DNA of 64,000 nucleotides from Pseudomonas fluorescens (GCF_001902145.1 NZ_MRST01000012.1:1-64000), one strand, 5' to 3'; shown: positions 27,179 to 36,744, counted from the stretch's first letter. The notes: generated from the letters alone by a model not told the origin. Numbers and translations are program-made.

Positions 27179-28234
27179 TCAACATGTGGGAGGTTTTAGA
27201 GGGGGGTCGGGCTGACGGTTCCAGTGCCGAAACAAAGGCTCGGCCAAGAACAGCACGAACAACAAGCGCATCACCTGCATCGCCGTCACCAAGGGCACCG
27301 ACAGCTGCAGGGTTTCAGCTGTCAGGCTCATCTCAGCGATACCGCCTGGCATCATGCCCAGGGTCAGTGATCGCAGATCGAGGTGAGTGAGGGCGCTCAA
27401 GCCCACCGCCGCTAACGTCGCCAGCAGCATGGTCAATGCCGTGCCAATCAAGGTGCGGCCCATGAATGAGGGCGCGCGACGGAAGAACTGCCGATTGAAG
27501 TGGCAGCCCAAACCGCTGCCGATCAACCATTGGCCGATCTGGCTGCCGCCGTCGGGCAGGCCAATGTGTAAATCCCAGGTCACACTGGCGATCGCACTCA
27601 CCAGCAATGGCCCGAACAGCCAAGGGTTGGGTTGGCGCAAGCGTTGCCAGCCCCAGGCAACCAGCGCACCCACCGGAAACAGCAGGGCCAGCCAGGCCCA
27701 GTCCACCGGCGCCGGATGGAACTGCGGCGCGCCGCCTCCGAGCAAATACTTGAAGATCGCCGGCACACACAGCACCACCACCAGCACACGCAGGCTTTGC
27801 CCTGCCGCCACTCGGCTAAGTATTGCGCCATTGCGGGCGCCGAGGTTGACCATCTCCCCGGAACCGCCCGGCATGCTGGAGAAAAACGCCGTGGCGCGGT
27901 CTTCCCCGCTGCGGCGCATCAACCACACGCCGACCACGCTCGACAAGCTGGTGACCAGTGCACCGAAGAAGATCAGGCCGAAGTGGCTCATCACCTGCTC
28001 GATCACCAGTGGGGTGAAGTGCAGGCCAATGCCGATGCCCACCACCCATTGGCCGCATTTGCGCCCGCCGGGAATCTCCGCCAATTGCCAGGGCGTCAGG
28101 CAGCGCACCAGGATGATCGCCAGCAACGAGCCGACCATGTACGGCAACGGCCAGCCGACCAGGCTGGCCAGGTAACCGCCGGCCAGGCCGACCAGCGGTG
28201 TTCCCCACCAATGTTTAAAGGTGACCTCAGACAT
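27179..28234 (-). CDS. AbrB-family membrane protein
   Basis: A 351-residue polytopic protein of the PF05145 family (formerly labelled ammonia monooxygenase), with two similar halves and about ten membrane segments (GGYLASLVGWPLPYMVGSLLA and later LPDGGSQIGQWLIGSGLG). It is not the AbrB DNA-binding protein. Its start lies 8 bp inside tctA, so it is cotranscribed with the tricarboxylate transporter genes; a link to that transporter is inference. Confidence 0.85.
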   Translation of the reverse strand: MSEVTFKHWWGTPLVGLAGGYLASLVGWPLPYMVGSLLAIILVRCLTPWQLAEIPGGRKCGQWVVGIGIGLHFTPLVIEQVMSHFGLIFFGALVTSLSSVVGVWLMRRSGEDRATAFFSSMPGGSGEMVNLGARNGAILSRVAAGQSLRVLVVVLCVPAIFKYLLGGGAPQFHPAPVDWAWLALLFPVGALVAWGWQRLRQPNPWLFGPLLVSAIASVTWDLHIGLPDGGSQIGQWLIGSGLGCHFNRQFFRRAPSFMGRTLIGTALTMLLATLAAVGLSALTHLDLRSLTLGMMPGGIAEMSLTAETLQLSVPLVTAMQVMRLLFVLFLAEPLFRHWNRQPDPPLKPPTC

Positions 28235-29741
28235 CGGCCAGGGCACGACGCTGTTGCACGCGTTTACGCCAGATACGCAGCAGCGGTACAAGCAGCATGA
28301 TTGCGGTCAGCACCCAGACGCCGAAGGTGATCGGGCTCGACCACAGGATTTCCAGCGCACCGTTGGAGATCGACAGCGCACGGCGCAGGTTCTGCTCCAT
28401 CAAACCGCCGAGGATAAAGCCCAGCAGCAGCGGCGACAGCGGGAAGTCCAGCTTGCGCAGGATGTAGCCGAAGATGCCGATGGCGATCATCAGGAACAGA
28501 TCGAAGGTGGTGGCATGCACGGCGTACACGCCAATCGCGGTGATGATGGCGATCACCGGCACCAGCGCCCAGTTCGGCACGGCGAGGATACGGGTGAAGA
28601 TACGGATCATCGGGATGTTGAGCACGACCAGCATGATGTTGGCGATGAACAACGAGGCGATCAGGCCCCAGACAATGTCCGGTTGCTGTTGGAACAGCAA
28701 TGGGCCGGGGGTGATGTTGTACAGCGACAGGGCGCCGATCATCACCGCCGTGGTGCCCGAGCCAGGAACGCCGAGAGTCAGCATCGGTACCATGGCGCCG
28801 CAGACCGACGCGCCGATCGCGGTTTCAGGGGCGGCCAGGCCGCGCATGTCGCCCTGACCAAATTTGCCGCTGGCGCCTGCGATGCGTTTCTCGGTCATGT
28901 AGGCAACGGCCGAGGCCATGGTCGCACCAGCGCCCGGCAATACGCCTATGATAAAGCCCGACACGCCGCAACGAAGATTCACGGTGAGCACCGACAAGGC
29001 TTCCTTGACGTTGAACATCATGCGCCCTGTGGCTTTCACCGCTTCCTGGCCACGGTGGGTTTTTTCCAGCAGCAAGAGAATCTCACTGATAGAGAACAGG
29101 CCGAGCACCAGAACCACGAACTGGATACCGTCGGTCAGGTGAATATTGTCGCCGGTAAAGCGGTACACACCGCTGTTGGCGTCGATGCCCACACACGACA
29201 GGAACAAGCCGATCAGCGCCGCGACAAAGGTCTTCAACGGTTTGTCACCGGCCATGCCGCCCAGGCAGACAATCGCAAACACCATCAGGACGAAATATTC
29301 CGCCGGGCCGAAAGCAATCGCCCACTTGGCCAGCAGCGGAGCGAACAGCACCATGCCGCAGGTAGCGATAAACGCGCCGATGAACGAACTCCACGCCGAC
29401 AACGACAGCGCCACGCCAGCCAGGCCTTTGCGGGCCATCGGGTAGCCGTCGAGGGTGGTCATCACGGTGGACGCTTCGCCCGGGATGTTCAGCAGAATCG
29501 AACTGATGCGGCCGCCGTATTCGCAGCCCAGGTACACGGCTGCCAGCAGGATCAGCGCCGATTCTGGCGGCAAGCCCAGGGCGAAGGCGATGGGGATCAA
29601 CAGTGCCACGCCGTTGATCGGGCCCAGGCCCGGTAACAGGCCGACCACGGTGCCAATCAGGGTGCCGCACAACGCGGTCACCAGGTTATAGGGGCTCAGC
29701 GCAACGCCGAAACCCTGGCCCAAATAGCCAAAAGTATCCAT
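28227..29741 (-). CDS. tctA: Tripartite tricarboxylate transporter, large membrane subunit TctA
   Basis: A 504-residue protein with about 12 membrane segments. Conserved TctA motifs are seen: LLPGLGPINGVALLIPIAF near the N-terminus and IGVLPGAGATMASAVAYMTEKR near 265. It forms the channel of the TctCBA uptake system for citrate and related tricarboxylates. It lies 1 bp after tctB. Confidence 0.96.
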   Translation of the reverse strand: MDTFGYLGQGFGVALSPYNLVTALCGTLIGTVVGLLPGLGPINGVALLIPIAFALGLPPESALILLAAVYLGCEYGGRISSILLNIPGEASTVMTTLDGYPMARKGLAGVALSLSAWSSFIGAFIATCGMVLFAPLLAKWAIAFGPAEYFVLMVFAIVCLGGMAGDKPLKTFVAALIGLFLSCVGIDANSGVYRFTGDNIHLTDGIQFVVLVLGLFSISEILLLLEKTHRGQEAVKATGRMMFNVKEALSVLTVNLRCGVSGFIIGVLPGAGATMASAVAYMTEKRIAGASGKFGQGDMRGLAAPETAIGASVCGAMVPMLTLGVPGSGTTAVMIGALSLYNITPGPLLFQQQPDIVWGLIASLFIANIMLVVLNIPMIRIFTRILAVPNWALVPVIAIITAIGVYAVHATTFDLFLMIAIGIFGYILRKLDFPLSPLLLGFILGGLMEQNLRRALSISNGALEILWSSPITFGVWVLTAIMLLVPLLRIWRKRVQQRRALADV

Positions 29742-29742
29742 A

Positions 29743-30201
29743 TCAGTTCTCCAGAACGTCGAGCAGGCCGAGGGGCAACGGTACGTCCATGGTTTTATCG
29801 AACAGCAGATAAAGACCGACGCTCATCAAGGTGATGATCACCACGCTGGGGAACCAGCGGCCGCCGTACAGCCGTGCCATCGGAATACCGATCAGCATGC
29901 TGCTGAGAATGAAACCCAAGGATTCGAATGTGCCGGCAAACACCAGCAGCAGGGCCACACAGATGCCGATCTTGATCAACGCGGGTTGATCCAGCGCGGG
30001 TTCATCGTCGGTGTGTTTGGTCGCCTGCGGGCGAATCATCATGTAGATGAGCGCCAGGCCCATCAGCCCGAGCAACAGCAGGGGGAAGGCTCTCGGCCCT
30101 ACGGGTTCGTAGGAAAAGGCCGCCTGATACGGCCAGGCCATCAGTGCCAGGCCGATACAGGCAAGCAATAGCACGGCAGCGAAAATGCGTTGTAAGAGCA
30201 T
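29743..30201 (-). CDS. tctB: Tripartite tricarboxylate transporter, small membrane subunit TctB
   Basis: A 152-residue membrane protein with four hydrophobic segments, matching TctB. The start at 30201 (MLLQRIFAAVLLLACIG) was chosen because the upstream extension runs into a REP element. It lies between tctC and tctA. Confidence 0.94.
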   Translation of the reverse strand: MLLQRIFAAVLLLACIGLALMAWPYQAAFSYEPVGPRAFPLLLLGLMGLALIYMMIRPQATKHTDDEPALDQPALIKIGICVALLLVFAGTFESLGFILSSMLIGIPMARLYGGRWFPSVVIITLMSVGLYLLFDKTMDVPLPLGLLDVLEN

Positions 30202-30223
30202 AGAAAACTCCAAGGCCCCTCTT

Positions 30224-30322
30224 GTAGGAGCGAGCTTGCTCGCGAAAAACGTCAACGATAACGCGTGCTCTCTGGACGCACGTGGATGTCCTTGGGTTCT
30301 TCGCGAGCAAGCTCGCTCCTAC
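30224..30322. repeat. REP doublet between tctC and tctB
   Basis: The 22-bp arms 30224-30245 and 30301-30322 are exact inverted copies with the same sequence as the REP pair at 694-791. The location inside an operon suggests an effect on mRNA stability that separates tctC from tctBA levels; this is inference. Confidence 0.9.
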
Positions 30323-30348
30323 AGGGGCATTACACAAAAGAGGGGCGA

Positions 30349-31332
30349 TTACTGGATCAGGCCGAACTCTTTGGCCAGCACTTTGTAGTCAGCCACTTGT
30401 TTCTTCACGTAGGTGTCCAGCTCCTGGCCCGTCATGGCGAACGGGAACAGCTCGCGCTGGTCACGCAGCTTGGCGAACTCCTCGGAAGCCAGCAGTTTGT
30501 CGAAGGCGTCTTTCCACCAGGCGTAGTCGGCATCGCTGACTTTTGGCCCCAGGTAGAAGCCACGCACCACCGGCCAGACGATGTCGTAGCCTTGCTCTTT
30601 GGCGGTCGGAATATCCTTCATTTCCGGCTCATCCAGGCGCTTCTCGGAGAACACCGCCAGCAGGCGCATATCGCCGCTCTGGATATGCGGCATGGAGTCG
30701 GAGATGTCGGTACTGCCTACCTGGATATGACCGCCCAGCAGGGCCGTGGCGATTTCACCGCCCCCCTCAAGAGCCACGTAACGCAGCTCGCGCGGGTTGA
30801 TCCCGGCGGCCTTGGCGATCAGCGCGGTTTGCATCCAGTCCTGGCTGCCGACGGTGCCGCCGGAGCCGATCACCACGCTGCCCGGGTCTTTCTTCAGGGC
30901 TTTTACCAGGTCATCGAGGGTCTTGTAGGGCGAGTCGCTTTTCACCGCGATGGCGCCATAGCTGGTGCCCACTGCCGCCAACCAGCGCACGGCGCTTTCA
31001 TCAAAACGGCCGAACTTGCCCTGGGCCAGGTTCAGCAGCGAACCGCTCGACCAGGCGACCAACGTGCCGGCATCCGCAGGGCGCTGGGCGACGACCGCGT
31101 TGTAGGCTACCGCGCCCACGCCGCCTGGCATGTAGGTCACACGCATCGGCTTGGTCAGCAGCTTTTGGTTCACCAGCGCGCTTTGCGCCAGTTTGCAGGT
31201 CAGGTCAAAACCGCCGCCAGGGGAGGCCGGGGCGATGCATTCCGGACGCTTGGGTTCGTCGGCAGCCAGCAGTTGGCCGGCGAACAGCATGCAGCCGGCG
31301 GTGAGGGCAAATTTACGCAGTGAAGGGGTCAT
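30349..31332 (-). CDS. tctC: Tripartite tricarboxylate transporter substrate-binding protein TctC
   Basis: A 327-residue periplasmic protein. The signal peptide ends at GQLLA/ADE near residue 22. The mature start (PKRPECIAPASPGGGFDLTCKLAQ) and the GSGGTVGSQDWMQ segment are typical of TctC. It captures tricarboxylates for TctBA. Its leader carries an AACAAAAA motif just upstream of the ribosome site. Confidence 0.96.
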   Translation of the reverse strand: MTPSLRKFALTAGCMLFAGQLLAADEPKRPECIAPASPGGGFDLTCKLAQSALVNQKLLTKPMRVTYMPGGVGAVAYNAVVAQRPADAGTLVAWSSGSLLNLAQGKFGRFDESAVRWLAAVGTSYGAIAVKSDSPYKTLDDLVKALKKDPGSVVIGSGGTVGSQDWMQTALIAKAAGINPRELRYVALEGGGEIATALLGGHIQVGSTDISDSMPHIQSGDMRLLAVFSEKRLDEPEMKDIPTAKEQGYDIVWPVVRGFYLGPKVSDADYAWWKDAFDKLLASEEFAKLRDQRELFPFAMTGQELDTYVKKQVADYKVLAKEFGLIQ

Positions 31333-31344
31333 GGCGATCTCCAT

Positions 31345-31354
31345 CGTTTTTGTT
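31345..31354 (-). promoter_or_regulatory. Candidate Hfq/Crc site in the tctC leader
   Basis: On the minus strand AACAAAAACG lies directly before the GGAG of tctC. It fits the A-rich AAnAAnAA motif bound by Hfq with Crc in catabolite repression. Confidence 0.45.
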
Positions 31355-31365
31355 ATGAGGGGGTA

Positions 31366-32658
31366 CTACCAAAGTGCGACGCTATAGCTGACCAGCAAGC
31401 GCATTTCATCCGCATCACGGGCCGAGTAGTTGGAACGATAGGTGGCGTTACGCAGGCGCACAGCCACATCTTTGAACGTACCGCTTTGCACCACGTACTT
31501 GATCTCGCTGTTGCGTTCCCACTCCTTGCCGGTCTCGCCGTTCTTGAGCTTGATGTTGTCACCCGAGAGGTAACGGCTCATGAAACTCAAGCCAGGAATG
31601 CCCAGCTTGGCGAAATCGTAGTCGTAACGTGCCTGCCAGGAGCGTTCTTCGGCGCCGGCAAAATCGTTGATCTGCACGAAGTTGACCAGGTACGGGTCGC
31701 TGCCATCCACATACGGGAAGGCGCTGTCACCGGACATGTGCTGGTAGCCGGCGCTGAGCTTATGGCCATTTAGGGCATAGCTGAACAGGCCGTTGAGGGA
31801 CTTGTTGTCGATATTGCCGCCGTGGGCCGAGCCGGTGTCATCGCTGATTGCCAGTCGCAGGTCGGCGGCGAAGGTGCCAGGGCCCATCGGGCGTGATGCG
31901 ACCATGCCTAGGAAGTGCTGGCGGTAGACGTCGTCGAGTTGGGCGAAGTGGTAGCTGCCGGTGATCTTGTCGGCGAACTTGTAGTCGACGCCACCGAAGT
32001 TGAAGTGCTTGCCGGTGGCACCGCTGAGGAAGCGGCTGTTCTTGTTATTGAGCGCGATGTCTTCGTAGTTGGTGTCGTCACGGTCCTTGGCTTTGTCCAG
32101 GCGGCCACCGGTGAACACCAGGTTCTTGAATTCCTTGGAGGTGATCAAGCCACCGTTGAAAGTCTGTGGCAGGATGCGCCCGTCGTTGGGCTTGAGGATC
32201 GGCAGTTCGGGGATCAGCGAGCCGATCTTAAGCTCAGTCGCCGAGATTTTCACTTTGCCGGTCAGGCCCAGCTTGGAGTACTCGTTGGCGGCGCGCCCGT
32301 CATCGTGAGTCGGCAGCAGGCCGGTGCCGGTGCGGTCGGGGCTGGAGTCGAGCTTGACCCCGAGCATGCCCAACGCATCCACGCCAAAGCCGACGGTGCC
32401 GTCGGTGTAGCCCGATTGCACGTTGAGCATGAAGCCCTGGGCCCATTCGTCGCGCTTGGATTGCTGCGCACTGGTACCGTCGCGAAAGTCGCGGTTGAAG
32501 TACATGTTGCGGGTTTCCAGGGTCGCGCTGCTGTCTTCGAAGAAGGCAGCCTGGCTGAGCGGCGAAAAGCCGGCAAGGGCGGCGGCACTGGCGAGGGCGG
32601 TGTGGGTCAGGCGGGAAGAGCGAACAGGCGGGCAAGCCTGTGGCTGTGTCGACAGCAT
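31366..32658 (-). CDS. opdH: OprD-family porin (tricarboxylate porin, OpdH-like)
   Basis: A 430-residue outer-membrane porin. The signal peptide ends near LSQA/A, the mature part begins FFEDSSATLETRNMYFNRDFR as in OprD-family proteins, and it ends in a beta strand with terminal aromatic residues (LLVSYSVALW). Being next to tctCBA and tctDE, it matches the OpdH (cis-aconitate/tricarboxylate) group; the substrate assignment is from context. Confidence 0.92.
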   Translation of the reverse strand: MLSTQPQACPPVRSSRLTHTALASAAALAGFSPLSQAAFFEDSSATLETRNMYFNRDFRDGTSAQQSKRDEWAQGFMLNVQSGYTDGTVGFGVDALGMLGVKLDSSPDRTGTGLLPTHDDGRAANEYSKLGLTGKVKISATELKIGSLIPELPILKPNDGRILPQTFNGGLITSKEFKNLVFTGGRLDKAKDRDDTNYEDIALNNKNSRFLSGATGKHFNFGGVDYKFADKITGSYHFAQLDDVYRQHFLGMVASRPMGPGTFAADLRLAISDDTGSAHGGNIDNKSLNGLFSYALNGHKLSAGYQHMSGDSAFPYVDGSDPYLVNFVQINDFAGAEERSWQARYDYDFAKLGIPGLSFMSRYLSGDNIKLKNGETGKEWERNSEIKYVVQSGTFKDVAVRLRNATYRSNYSARDADEMRLLVSYSVALW

Positions 32659-32672
32659 CGTGGTGTACTCCG

Positions 32673-32688
32673 TTATTGTTCTTATTTT
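32673..32688 (-). promoter_or_regulatory. Candidate Hfq/Crc site in the opdH leader
   Basis: On the minus strand AAAATAAGAACAATAA precedes the GGAG of the porin gene. It contains AACAATAA, an exact CA/AAnAAnAA motif, placed where Hfq-Crc binding would block translation. Confidence 0.55.
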
Positions 32689-32894
32689 GACGAAAACGCA
32701 TCGAGGCGTTTTTCGGTCGCTACGGATCAGATAGCTCGGCGGGCATAGACCACCGTAGGTTGGATGCTAAAGGGCGAAGCTTTCACTAACCTTTCAATCG
32801 CCTTTCAATGTTTTCGGGCTTCACAGGCCAGGTTGCGGCTGTAAACTGCCGGGCAAAGCGTGGCGCCGACCACCCCTGAACGAGGTAGAAATCC

Positions 32895-33566
32895 ATGCGT
32901 GTCCTTCTGGTTGAAGACCATCTGCAGCTCGCCGAAAGTGTCGCCCAAGCGCTCAAGAGCATGGGTTTGACCGTTGATGTGTTGCATGACGGCGTGGCGG
33001 CGGACCTGGCCTTGAGCAGCGAGGAATACGCCGCGGTGATCCTGGACGTAGGGTTGCCGCGCCTGGATGGTTTCGAGGTGCTCGCGCGTTTGCGAGCGCG
33101 TGGAAAAAACCTGCCAGTGCTGATGCTGACCGCGCGCAGTGATGTAAAAGATCGCGTGCACGGCCTGAACCTGGGCGCCGATGACTACCTGGCCAAACCG
33201 TTTGAACTCACGGAACTCGAAGCACGGGTCAAGGCGCTGTTGCGGCGCAGCGTGTTGGGCGGCGAGCGCCAGCAGGCCTGCGGTGTGTTGGTGTACGACC
33301 TCGATACCCGGCGCTTCACGGTCGCAGGCGAACTGATGACCTTGACGTCCCGAGAACAAGCGGTGCTCGAAGCCTTGATTGCCCGGCCGGGCCGCGTGAT
33401 GAGCAAGGAACAATTGGCTTCCCAGGTTTTCGGCCTGGACGAGGAGGCCAGCCCCGACGCTATCGAAATCTACGTACATCGCCTGCGCAAGAAGCTCGAT
33501 GGCCAGCCCATCGCCATCGTCACCTTCCGCGGCCTTGGCTATTTGCTGGAAGCCCGTGATGCATAA
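32895..33566 (+). CDS. tctD: Response regulator TctD
   Basis: A 223-residue OmpR-type response regulator with the phospho-acceptor D51 in VILDVGLPRLDG and a C-terminal winged helix (LTSREQAVLEALIARPGRVMSKEQL...AIEIYVHRLRKKL). It is divergent from the porin gene, so it should activate opdH-tctCBA in response to tricarboxylates. Its end overlaps the kinase start by 8 bp. Confidence 0.95.
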   Translation: MRVLLVEDHLQLAESVAQALKSMGLTVDVLHDGVAADLALSSEEYAAVILDVGLPRLDGFEVLARLRARGKNLPVLMLTARSDVKDRVHGLNLGADDYLAKPFELTELEARVKALLRRSVLGGERQQACGVLVYDLDTRRFTVAGELMTLTSREQAVLEALIARPGRVMSKEQLASQVFGLDEEASPDAIEIYVHRLRKKLDGQPIAIVTFRGLGYLLEARDA

Positions 33567-34944
33567 ACCCAGCAGTCTGCGCTGGCGCTTACTGTGCAAC
33601 CTGGCGCTGTTGCTGGTGTTGTTGATGCTCGCCAGCGGCATGAGCGCCTATTGGAACGGTCGCGAAGCCGCCGACACCGCCTATGACCGCACGCTGCTGG
33701 CCTCGGCGCGCACCATTGCCGCCGGCTTGACCCAGGTGGACGGCACCCTCAGCGCCAACGTGCCCTATGTGGCCCTGGACACGTTTGCCTACGACAGTGC
33801 CGGGCGTATTTATTACCAGGTCAATGATATTGACCAGAAGCTGATTTCCGGTTACGAAAACCTGCCCGGCCCGCCGCCTGGCACGCCCCGCACCGACGAT
33901 TACCCGGCCTTGGCACGGTTTTACAACGCCATGTACCTGGGCCAGCATGTACGCGTGGTGAGCCTGCTCAAGGCTGTCTCGGAGCCGAACATGAATGGCA
34001 TGGCCGAAATTCGTGTCGCGGAAACGGAAGAAGCAAGGGTGGCCATGGCCCGTAGCCTTATGGCCGACACGCTGTTGCGCCTGGGCATGCTCGCCATCGG
34101 TGCGTTATTGCTGGTGTGGTTCGCGGTAAGCGCCGCACTGCGCCCGCTGGAACGCCTGCGTACGGCGGTGGAAGAGCGCCAGCCTGATGACCTGCGGCCT
34201 CTGCCATTGGTGGAAGTTCAGGATGAGTTCGGCCCACTGGTGCGCTCTCTCAACCATTTCACCGAACGTCTGCGCGGGCAGTTCGAGCGCCAGGCGCAGT
34301 TTATTGCCGACGCTGCCCACGAGCTGCGCACACCCCTGGCGGCGCTCAAGGCCAGGCTGGAACTGGGCCTGCGTGCCGAAGAACCGGCCACCTGGCGCAG
34401 CACCCTGGAAACGGCTGCCCAGGGCACCGACCGCCTGACGCACCTGGCGAATCAATTGTTGTCCCTGGCCCGCATCGAAAATGGTGCTCGGGCCATTGCC
34501 GAAGGCGGTGCGCAACTGCTCGATTTAAGCCAATTGGCCCGTGAGCTCGGTATGGCCATGGCGCCGCTGGCCCACGCGCGGGGCGTAGCCCTGGCGCTGG
34601 AGGCCGACGAGCCGGTATGGCTGCGCGGCGAACCAACGCTGTTGAATGAGCTGCTGAGTAACCTGGTGGATAACGCCTTGGCCCATACCCCGCCCGGCGG
34701 CAATGTGATTCTGCGAGTGACGGCCCCGGCGGTGCTAGAGGTGGAGGATGACGGCCCCGGTATCCCGCTGGATGAGCGGGACCGGGTGTTCGAGCGCTTT
34801 TATCGACGCAGCCAGCATGGCATGGGATCGGGCTTGGGGCTGGCGATTGTCGGGGAGATTTGCCGTGCGCACCTGGCACAGATCAGCCTGCATGATGGCG
34901 AGCTGGCGGGGCTTAAGGTACGCGTGAGCTTTATCGCGGGTTGA
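33559..34944 (+). CDS. tctE: Sensor histidine kinase TctE
   Basis: A 461-residue kinase. It has membrane helices at about 13-30 and 172-194 around a periplasmic sensor domain, a HAMP-like linker, H254 in AHELRTPLAALKARLELG, and the ATPase boxes NLVDNALAHTPPGG, VEDDGPGI and GSGLGLAI. The start at 33559 overlaps tctD and was preferred to an upstream ATG deep inside it. Confidence 0.95.
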   Translation: MHKPSSLRWRLLCNLALLLVLLMLASGMSAYWNGREAADTAYDRTLLASARTIAAGLTQVDGTLSANVPYVALDTFAYDSAGRIYYQVNDIDQKLISGYENLPGPPPGTPRTDDYPALARFYNAMYLGQHVRVVSLLKAVSEPNMNGMAEIRVAETEEARVAMARSLMADTLLRLGMLAIGALLLVWFAVSAALRPLERLRTAVEERQPDDLRPLPLVEVQDEFGPLVRSLNHFTERLRGQFERQAQFIADAAHELRTPLAALKARLELGLRAEEPATWRSTLETAAQGTDRLTHLANQLLSLARIENGARAIAEGGAQLLDLSQLARELGMAMAPLAHARGVALALEADEPVWLRGEPTLLNELLSNLVDNALAHTPPGGNVILRVTAPAVLEVEDDGPGIPLDERDRVFERFYRRSQHGMGSGLGLAIVGEICRAHLAQISLHDGELAGLKVRVSFIAG

Positions 34945-35766
34945 TCAGTAAAACATCGAACGCGCTTCGTCCAGTTCGCTGCGCACGGCATCGCTGTGCA
35001 GGTCTATGCGCAACTTCGTGAGGGCCGGCAATGTGGCGATCGGCGTGGTCCCCAAGGGATGACCGGTACCGCGGTGGCAGTACAGCGCGGCGACCTGCAC
35101 CAGGTCGACGTAGTCCAGGCTTGCAGAGTCGCGTGTCAGGTCCAGGTATTGGCCCGGCACGTTCACCAGCATCTCGGGGAAGTCCCAGACCCGCAGCAGC
35201 TTGTCCCCCAGCACCGGGTGGATGCTGTCGATGACGTGGTTGAGGCTGACGGGGTCGGCCAGCAGCTCATAGTGATCCTCGGCATACGTGAGGATCGGCA
35301 GCACGCCGATCTGATGCACCAAGCCACCCAGGGCCGCCTGGTCCGGCTTGAGCTGGCTGCGGCGACGGCACAAGGCATAGCTCACGCCCGCCACTTCCAG
35401 GCTGCGACGCCACACGTCGCGCATTTTCTGTTCGACCACCCCGGAGCGGGCGTGAAAGATCTGCTCCATCACCAAGCCGATAGCCAGGTTGCTGCTGTAG
35501 TTGGTGCCGAGCCGGGTGATGGCGGTGTGCAGGTCGGTGACTTCCTGGCTGGCCCGTAGCAACGGGCTGTTGACCACTTTGATCAGGCGCGCCGACAGGG
35601 CCGTGTCACGACTGATCACTTTGCTCAGGTCGCTGATGCTGATGTCCGGGTCTTCGGCGGCCTGGCGAATTTTCAGGGCCACCTCCGGCAATGTCGGCAG
35701 AACCAGGTCATCGTTGTCGATGGCCGTTACCAACGCTTGTTGGACTTTTTCCGCCAGCTTGTTCAT
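34945..35766 (-). CDS. HDOD-domain protein
   Basis: A 273-residue protein with an HDOD domain (LPTLPEVALKIRQAAEDPDISISDLSKVISRDTALSARLIKVVNSPLLRA and ALGGLVHQIGVLPILTYAE). These are catalytically degenerate HD-fold signalling proteins; partners are unknown. Its stop codon abuts tctE's stop (convergent), and it lies downstream of ygfZ. Confidence 0.92.
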   Translation of the reverse strand: MNKLAEKVQQALVTAIDNDDLVLPTLPEVALKIRQAAEDPDISISDLSKVISRDTALSARLIKVVNSPLLRASQEVTDLHTAITRLGTNYSSNLAIGLVMEQIFHARSGVVEQKMRDVWRRSLEVAGVSYALCRRRSQLKPDQAALGGLVHQIGVLPILTYAEDHYELLADPVSLNHVIDSIHPVLGDKLLRVWDFPEMLVNVPGQYLDLTRDSASLDYVDLVQVAALYCHRGTGHPLGTTPIATLPALTKLRIDLHSDAVRSELDEARSMFY

Positions 35767-35802
35767 TCATGCTCTCTAGGGTGCTGCAAAAAAGTACGGC
35801 GA

Positions 35803-36744
35803 TTAACGCTGGATCTCGCGATCACGGTCCAGTTGGTAGGGTAGGTCAAGCAGGTGCAAGCCCGGCCCCTCCAGGGTTCCCAAGCGCACGTCGCCACTGT
35901 CGGCAGCTTCGGCTTGCAGCACGGCGAGAAGTTCAATCGACTGGTCAGCTTTTGCCGCGATGACCACTTCGCCGATCGCGCTGTTATGGCTCGGTGAAAA
36001 CAGCGGCGTGCCTGGCTCGGGAAGTTCGTCGGCCTCAAGGCTCAGGCGATACAGGCGCCGCTTGAGTTTGCCCAGGTACTGCATGCGCGCGACGATTTCC
36101 TGGCCGGTGTAGCAGCCTTTCTTGAAGCTGACGCCACCCACGGCCTGCAGGTTGAGCATCTGCGGGATGAACAGCTCGCGCGTCTGCGGCATCACCTGGC
36201 CGATACCAGCACGGATCTGGCCAAGCAGCCAGGCATTCAATTCAGCTTGTTGCAAGTGCGCGGCCAATTGGCTGCGCACGGCGTCGGCGTGTTCGGCAGG
36301 TACCCAGAGTTCGGCACGGCCCGGGGAAACGCGGACGGCAATCAACGCCTCGTTGCGTGCCACGCTATCGGTCTCGACCGGCAGCGCGAGGCCCAGGGCG
36401 CTCAGGGCCGCGTCTGCGTTCGCCAGGCCGAAGCGCGCCCAGGCAGCACTTTCGTCGGTGAGCTTGGATTTGGAGAACACCGCGTACTTCTTCAAGTCCG
36501 CCAGTTGCGGTTCAAGCAACTCGGTGGCCATGGCCAGGAGTACACCATCACCCTGCAGCAGGATCCGGAAGCTGGACTGCATACGGCCTTTTTGCGTGCA
36601 GCGCGCGCCCAGGCTGGCCTGGGTTTCACTCAGGTAATTGAGGTTGCAGGTCAGTTGGCCCTGCAGGAACTTGGCAGCATCAGAGCCGCGGACGGCGAGA
36701 ACGCCTTCGTGGGACAGGGAGCAGAAAAAAGCGGAGTCAGCCAT
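35803..36744 (-). CDS. ygfZ: YgfZ, folate-binding iron-sulfur maintenance protein
   Basis: A 313-residue GcvT-like protein with the signature KKGCYTGQE at 208-216 containing the conserved Cys211. It helps to assemble or maintain Fe-S enzymes such as MiaB. It is divergent from sdhE, the usual neighbourhood. Confidence 0.95.
   Translation of the reverse strand: MADSAFFCSLSHEGVLAVRGSDAAKFLQGQLTCNLNYLSETQASLGARCTQKGRMQSSFRILLQGDGVLLAMATELLEPQLADLKKYAVFSKSKLTDESAAWARFGLANADAALSALGLALPVETDSVARNEALIAVRVSPGRAELWVPAEHADAVRSQLAAHLQQAELNAWLLGQIRAGIGQVMPQTRELFIPQMLNLQAVGGVSFKKGCYTGQEIVARMQYLGKLKRRLYRLSLEADELPEPGTPLFSPSHNSAIGEVVIAAKADQSIELLAVLQAEAADSGDVRLGTLEGPGLHLLDLPYQLDRDREIQR

Noticed and set aside
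28221..29636. A 471-codon plus-strand frame opposite tctA
   Set aside because: Antisense shadow, very rich in His, Gln and Asp; tctA is certain.
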